The notes under the pieces are model-generated. The model was given only the letters and a program-made list of their open reading frames with translations, did no database searches and was not told where the DNA came from. From assembly GCA_029891345.1 (NCBI GenBank), contig CM056994.1:57009251-57073250 (forward strand): a stretch of 64,000 nucleotides of DNA. The letters run 5' to 3'. The translations under genes were made by a program, and so were the position numbers. Shown here one piece after another: positions 58,400 to 64,000 of the stretch. The DNA comes from Dryococelus australis. Taxonomy: Eukaryota; Arthropoda; Insecta; Phasmatodea; Phasmatidae. Numbering within the stretch: position 1 is the first letter of the stretch; every line of letters begins with the position of its first letter.

Positions 58400-59700
58400 A
58401 GGTACTTATATACCTATACATTGTCCAGCCATCATTTGATTTTTATCACCATTCTTCACAATACAAGCACTGCGTATCTTTTTCTTCTTCCTCACTCATG
58501 GTAAGCTACTATTCTGTGTTAGCTTAGGCATACTGGTATTTTTATTAACTTTTGACCTACTGCTTGCCTTTTTAGAAAATTGAATTTTTCTCTTTGCTTT
58601 TATGGTAGGCCTTATCTGTTGCCCCCCATATATTGCAGTTCTTCTTTGTATGGTGTTGATGTGAGGATCAGTTTTTCCACGTCTTCTGTTGTCTCGTCTC
58701 TTATCTTTAGCAGGTTGTGGGAATGGCTAAGCATCTTTTGGACTTACGCTAGGACAGATTGATGTTTCAAGATCAGTTGCTGATACTGAATCAAGTGTAG
58801 GGACCCCAAGATGAGGTTGCGCAAGGGAAGGTCAGGGACCAACTTCAGACTGCGCATAAGATGTACATGCGGCAAAGGAATGTCTGAAGCTGCAACGGAA
58901 TAAAACCACAGTCCTGAAACACTCTTCTATTGATAGACCATAACCCAGTGGCTTTGAATGCATTCACAGCTGTATTCACGGTTGCTGCTTGCTGGTAGGC
59001 TGCCTCGAACGGTGTAGAAACTTGAAAAAGACTTGCAGTAGAACCTCCTGGTGCTTTTCGGAGCCACCTCGCAACCTCTTCTTCGTAGTATAGTCTCAAA
59101 GGTCTCGTGGATCCCACGTCCAGAGGCTGGTGGCCGTGGGTGCAATGAGGTGGGAATCGAAGAATAACTCCATTATCTCGTAATAAATCAATAAATTTCA
59201 GACACTTTGTGTGTGAACAGTGACCATCCAGAAGTAATAGAACAGGCGATTCCTTTGAAGCCCCAGAAACGTGGAGTTCTCCAGCCATTTCCAAAATGAC
59301 TTGTTTATACGGCCAGTTTCATGGATTTCTGCCCATCCTCCAGGGGGTAGATTGAGCTAAAATTCTTGTTGCTTGTTTTCCCTTGGAAAAACTAGCATTG
59401 GTGGAATATATTTTCCACGTGCAGAAAAACGTGCCCCTGCTGTGACATTCACCCCTATCAGATGAAGTAACACGGCCTACTTGGCGTCTGCCCTTTTGAG
59501 CGGGGATTCTGCTGTGGGATATAGAGTTAACTCTAATGCCAGTCTTGTCGACGTTGTATAAACTCTGGTTGGCAGGAACAGATATACTTCCTTCAACATA
59601 TCAAATAATGTATCAACCGCCGCTCTATTAAAGCCCATTGCCCTTGTTACTGAAGTAGGGTTAGGTGTACGAAATGTGATGTCTGGTTTATGCTACAAAT
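58400..59700 (-). pseudogene. pogo/Tigger-type (DDE_1) transposase, frameshifted
   Basis: The minus strand encodes, in successive frames: TPNPTSVTRAMGFNRAAV; YNVDKTGIRVNS with AQKGRRQVGRVTSSDRGE; GGWAEIHETGRINKSFWKWL; and PVLLLLDGHCSHTKCLKFID through FPPHCTHGHQPLDVGSTRPL to NTAVNAFKATGLWSINRRVF. The three aspartates of a DDD triad are present, in NVD (59,547-59,549), LDGH (59,226-59,228) and QPLDV (59,118-59,120). A basic linker and a DTQCLYCEEW Cys motif follow to about 58,400. At least two frameshifts and stops disable it. The N-terminal CENP-B-like DNA-binding domain is missing upstream. Named by DDE_1 hallmarks known for pogo/Tigger elements. Confidence 0.88.
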
Positions 59701-59709
59701 TGGGCGTGG

Positions 59710-59840
59710 CTGTGTTGGGAACACAGCCGTTTGTTTTGCGTGAATAAATCTGTTGATGCGCTCGGACGCCTTGTTTATTTTACATTCCCGGCACCACTTC
59801 ACTCGATCGTGTGTGGGTTTTTATGGGTATCACTGGATTG
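59710..59840 (+). repeat. Dispersed repeat, partner at 5,873-6,003
   Basis: CGTTTGTTTTGCGTGAA and later blocks match the copy near 5.9 kb in the same orientation. It begins where the transposase similarity ends. Confidence 0.65.
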
Positions 59841-60922
59841 CTTTCGAGATGCTCTTTCCAACCGTACAAGATTTCTGTATTTCGATTTGGTTTTTGACGA
59901 GTATAGGCCGAAATTGTGTTTAGTTTTCTTGATATTTTACATTAAACTCGTACAGTTTCAGCATAACCACGCCACACGAATGTTTTTATACACGCAATCG
60001 ATTGATCTTGACGAGAGCTGTCAAATTGAAACTTAAAACGAACATCGTAGCTTCTTATAGTCAAAAGTTCTAGGCCTACTACGCGAAAGTTATGAGACGC
60101 GGCGAAACGAACTCGAAATTCCCCCCCCCCCTAACTCACCCACCGCCCTCGAAGCGTCGCATTCCTCACTCAACGTAAAATATGCTTTGATTCTTTGTTT
60201 GACAATCGAGTGGTGTAATTTAATTTTGAATGTAGAGATAGATTCGGAGCTGCAATCCCAAACTGTATCCCCCGATTTTGTCATCGGCTTTTCTGGATTG
60301 CCTCCCACTATGGTCGCAAATTTAAAGACTTATTTACGTCAAAAACCCCGACGTTAGTCAAGTCAAGTGAAGTTTTACTTTTGAGTAAATAAAGTGCAAA
60401 AGGAGGCAGAGCCAAACATATTTAACCAAATTAATAACTTAAAAAAATATATATGTATAACGCTATAAAAATTAAGGGAAAGTGTTTTATATATGAGCCA
60501 AAAATTAGTATTTGTTATAGTAAATATTTATAATTTAAATTTAAAAATTTGACCATAAAGGTAATGGCTTATGGCCTGTTTCAATAGTTATTCAGTTTTA
60601 TTAAAGTGGATGTTTTTTACTCGAAGTACGAAAATATTAGTATGACGCTAATATCATAAAAACCTATTAAACTTTGTGCTGTGTCTTAACATCGCCAAAT
60701 TTAAAATTTTATTGCAAGCACTTGAACTTTTGAAAAAAAAAAAAGAATTTTTTTTGGATGCAGCACTCCCCCTTAAACGATCGTATGAGGGTTCCTTTTA
60801 AAAAACCGCTCTCCACTATACATAAAATATTTTTGGTTCGCTATTACGGCACAGACCTTTAAGATTTGCAGGGTATAATGTAGTATTAATTGTAGATGGG
60901 GCGGACAAAACGGGGGTGGAAT
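59841..60922. other. Noncoding stretch
   Basis: AT-rich with 11 C at 60,121-60,131. No gene was recognised. Confidence 0.4.
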
Positions 60923-60992
60923 GTGGGTCAGAATGGGGAAATGGGGCCGAACGGGGTACTACCCCATTGAGCCCCACCCCATTATGCCCCAC
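60923..60992. repeat. G-rich/C-rich hairpin (arms ~35 bp)
   Basis: GTGGGTCAGAATGGGGAAAT.. through ACGGGGTA is followed, after a single C, by TACCCCATTGAGCCCCACCC.. to ATGCCCCAC. The arms pair at about three-quarters of positions, and each contains several GGGG (or CCCC) tracts. It may be the remnant of a palindromic MITE. Confidence 0.7.
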
Positions 60993-61116
60993 TAACCGTG
61001 TTTTCGAACAAAGGAGCTCATGATCTCAGTACATGAATGGAAAAATAACAGAACACTGTTACAGTACTCTCAAATGTATAATGCTAATACACTGAAAATT
61101 CGAAGAGGAAATATTA

Positions 61117-61312
61117 TACACGCTGTTTACGGTAAAGTGAGCACTTTTGCGGCCTTAGTTCCTGTGTCATTTTATCGATCCCCCACTTTTTAAAATAACA
61201 TTTGGTGTTCAAGTAATAAACAATGTTTATATTTCACCGGACTCTAAACTTAACGTCTAAAGCTACAGTAAATTATATTCATAAAGTGCTCACTTTATCG
61301 TGAATAGCCTAT
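61117..61312 (+). mobile_element. M1-family MITE, copy 11 (short form)
   Basis: Begins CACGCTGTTTACGGTAAAGT and ends AAGTGCTCACTTTATCGTGA then ATAGCCTATA. About 196 bp, with an interior like copies 4 and 7 (AAGTAATAAACAA, TATTTCACCGGACTC). Confidence 0.88.
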
Positions 61313-61533
61313 AAGAATAATTACATTATCTTGAAGTCACCGAGAATATTGTAATCCAATAGTTCGTTAGCAACTTTCCATCTTACAAGGTCAAAAAAAG
61401 TCTCTAAGATGGCTGGCCTAGCCTCCCGCGGTCTACCTCCACGAGAAGTAGTTCACGGCTGGTTGGATAGATTGCAGCACTTATTAGCTTAGATATTTCG
61501 GTACCCCTTTTTAACTGCATACCCCACTATCCG

Positions 61534-61601
61534 CTACACTGTTGCATCAACAAAATAATTTGTTGATGCTACACTGTTGCATCAACAAAATAATTTGTTG
61601 G
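61534..61601 (+). repeat. 35-bp tandem duplication containing a perfect hairpin
   Basis: CTACACTGTTGCATCAACAA.. repeats at 61,534 and 61,569 with no differences seen. The unit contains GCATCAACAAA-ATAA-TTTGTTGATGC, 11-bp arms with a 4-base loop (61,544-61,569). Confidence 0.9.
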
Positions 61602-63211
61602 AATGTATTTTTTCCTGGTCTGTTCATCTGTTCAAATACAGTTTTGTTGGATAAGTGATGTATTATTGCTCAGAACATTACTCTTACAGCGAGCAATATG
61701 CTTGAATTTAGAAATTGTCGCAACAGTTCAAATAATTTGTACGAGCAGTGCTTTCAGTATAATTGTCGTAGATTCTCTTATTTTCAGTACATTAGCTTAC
61801 ATATCAATTGTTTTGTATTTCCTAGAAAGATCCTCACAGCAGGTAATATCCTCGACAGTCTGCAAATAATCAAAACTGATAACCATTATAAAATAACTGC
61901 TGGGTAAACTTATCGACCATTGTTACTTTAACGTTCAAAATCTGATCTAGATATGAATCTCTTTTGTAATATTTCTATTCATTGGATTCATTATAGTTAT
62001 AAGCATTTAAGAAATGTATATGTAATTGATGTATTTAGAGCAGATCGCCTTACACGATAACTTAATCGGGGGCGAAAAATGATTATTTAAAAAAAAATTC
62101 AAGATTTTAGGGTTTTTCCCCCATTGTCTTAAATCTACTGCCTTTTAAAATAAAATGTCGGCATTTTTTGGAATTTGTTTTTACACTTTTTGGTTTAAAT
62201 TTTTCTAAAGTACCGTGCACATATTTGTGAATTTTCAAGACAGAATTTGGTTTTTTAAATTACAGCAAATCTCTGGTTGTTATCCTAGTAGTAAACGGGA
62301 GTCGGCAGTATCAAATTATGTACGCAAACCTTAAATGTCTATTATGGATTGTAACGTAACAAAACATCGGTTAAGTGATTGTCACAAAACTGTAGATACT
62401 GCAGAGTGGAAGATCCATGAATGAGGGCAATGCTCTGAATTAGTGACATAATAGTAATTAAGGGTATTTTAATGTTTGTAAATTGATTGTTGAATTTTTG
62501 GCAAGCAGCTTGAAGCCAAGTAGGTACATGTCAATTCCAACACTTATTTTTGCATGTACAAGATACTGATTTGAGTGTTGGTAAAAAAGCTTACAAACAC
62601 ACAAACTTCACTGGTAAAATTTCGTGACATCTCCACGTCTATGTTTTATTTGGTGCCTCAGTGGTGTGAAGAGAACGGATATAAAATGGATGTGCGGTTT
62701 TTCTATAACTTTTATTGCTTCCTCTGAATCAGTTCAGCCTCCCAAGATGACTTTATCACAGACACCATCAAGCGGAAAGCTTCAATCAGTGAGCTGACCT
62801 TGTTAAAGATAGCATATTTTTTCCCCCCCAGTTGCCACGAAATTAGCTCAACGAAACCTTGTCCTTGGAATATACAGAACAGATCAATCCGAGCGTGTAT
62901 AAATGTTAGTAAAATATTCTCTATTTTGACGTGGATGATGAAGAAAGCACAGAGTAAAAAATAAGAACACGGGCAAATTGGCATGGCAGGTCCTTTGATG
63001 TGGGCGTACCCATTCGCTGATTGGGAAGCTAAAAGGCATTGGGTCTGACTGGCTACTGCGTTCCCCATTAGCTGCTGGGCTGTCGGCTGGGAAGTATGTA
63101 AGTTACAAGGGGCTGATTGGCAAATGGCGTTAACACATGTCGCTGGCCGCTGAAACCATTTTGCTGGTGCGTGCGGCTGAGTTCGTGGTGTAAGCGGCTC
63201 ATCAAACTCTG
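61602..63211. other. AT-rich noncoding stretch
   Basis: No gene was recognised. The minus-strand frame 62,712-63,068 (118 codons) has no identifiable domain. Confidence 0.4.
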
Positions 63212-63573
63212 TATAGGCTCTTCACAGTAAAATGAGCCCTTTCGAAAGCCCTGCTTAAGATCTACTTGTATACATGTTGTGTATTCTGCTTTATGCAAAA
63301 TCAACATTGCAATGGGACTCATCCCTTTATTCATGCGTAGGTCAAATGAAACTGAAATTATTAAGAAAGCTAAAGTAATAATTTCAAGTTATCACAGATG
63401 GTTACCTAACACTTTTTACTCGACTTTAAGATATGGAACTTCTTTCCATCAATCGTTACGAACTTTACTGGGCGCATGTCACTCAGTGCGCCCGTTAAAA
63501 TATATCCATGCAGGGGCAGTCAATTTTTTCTAAGGTTGATTTCTAAAGTGCTTACTCTGTCGGGAACAGCCTT
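63212..63573 (+). mobile_element. M1-family MITE, copy 12
   Basis: Begins TATAGGCTCTTCACAGTAAA, then GAAAGCCCTGCTTAAGATCT, and ends AAAGTGCTTACTCTGTCGGG then AACAGCC. It carries an internal deletion of about 50 bp relative to the longest copies. Confidence 0.9.
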
Positions 63574-63863
63574 TATTCTCTGTGGTGGAAGTTTGTCAAG
63601 TCATGCTGGTATTGCCTCTTTGCTGTAACTGGTTGTTTAAATAGTAACTACTGTTTCATTACAGAGTAGTTTTGCAGCTGACGTCATTCCTGTTGCGTAG
63701 TGGGTGCCGTGTATCTTGCTCGTTAAGTAGTCGCACTTCGTTTAGAGTCCCAGACTCCGCGGTTTTCATTTGTTCTTTGCTGCATGCCCAAGAAATTTGC
63801 AGCAGTGAGCGATTATTAACGTACCACCAGCTTTTGGCGTTTACAAAGATATGTGACCATTGG
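63574..63863. other. Noncoding stretch
   Basis: No feature was recognised. Confidence 0.35.
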
Positions 63864-64000
63864 GGTGAGTTGAGAGATTTTAGCGGCACTTAACAGCGAG
63901 GTCTTGAGAGCCAACGATGAAATGAGGTGGGAATGGAACAGCGCAGTAATGCATGGGGGGGGGGGGGGATGGGAGATCTCCGAGAAAATCCGCGGACCAG
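63864..64000 (-). mobile_element. SINE family S1, cut by the window end
   Basis: GTGAGTTGAGAGATTTTAGC (tail complement), CTTAACAGCGAGGTCTTGAG, a GAGGTGGGAATGGAACAGCG block, 14 G (63,955-63,968), then GGGAGATCTCCGAGAAAATC. The tRNA-like head lies beyond 64,000. Confidence 0.85.

Noticed and set aside
62712..63068. 118-codon minus-strand frame
   Set aside because: No recognisable domain, no splice or promoter context.
1..64000. CRISPR array, phage, operon or bacterial system
   Set aside because: Sequence character (introns, SINEs, CpG islands, MITEs) is animal nuclear DNA. The only regular array, at 29.4 kb, has identical 106-bp units with no spacers.

Overview
This is a nuclear window from an animal genome, almost certainly an insect. 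It is AT-rich, has no long open reading frames, contains CpG-rich islands with eukaryotic-style first exons and GT splice donors, and is dominated by transposon debris. No bacterial operons, ribosome binding sites or CRISPR arrays are visible. The most abundant SINE produces chance translations (for example pieces reading REIPEKT.., ..TASSGTIP.. and PPGIE..) that I recall from predicted proteins of the Lord Howe stick insect Dryococelus australis. A phasmid is therefore my best guess; this is recognition from memory, not a search result.

Genes. Only starts of genes are visible, because introns run out of sight. A CpG island at about 2.38-2.69 kb carries a short coding first exon ending in a consensus GTAAGT donor. 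A second candidate first exon (25 codons) is at 7,103-7,177. A third CpG-rich stretch (22.62-23.09 kb) leads into an exon encoding the first half of a THAP zinc-finger domain. A fourth candidate exon lies on the minus strand at 25,125-25,334. CpG-rich or promoter-like stretches without an assigned exon lie at 21.06-21.28 kb and 34.64-35.24 kb.

Mobile DNA. Two families of terminal-inverted-repeat (TIR) elements account for much of the window. Family M1 (tip TAGGCTGTTCACGGTAAAGT) has twelve copies of 195-425 bp, one of them split by a 636-bp solo LTR. Family T2 (tip ATAGTCCATTCCC) has two 1.8-1.9 kb copies in opposite orientation (27.4-29.4 and 50.2-52.0 kb) and three ~425-bp internally deleted copies. 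Their subterminal sequences match each other, so M1 and T2 look like branches of one lineage. One short T2 copy (40.2-40.6 kb) splits a decayed transposase gene of the DUF4817/DDE type. Other debris includes a pogo/Tigger-type transposase pseudogene (58.4-59.7 kb), a second DUF4817 fragment (55.14 kb), a near-perfect 333-bp fold-back (2.0-2.3 kb), a 180-bp fold-back (18.3-18.5 kb), a hAT-like MITE (41.1-41.5 kb), and at least eleven tRNA-derived SINE copies in three families.

Other repeats. A 106-bp minisatellite in four near-identical units sits at 29.41-29.85 kb. There are (GA)n/(CT)n tracts and at least a dozen runs of ten or more G or C. The remaining stretches are AT-rich sequence, intronic or intergenic, in which I see no gene.
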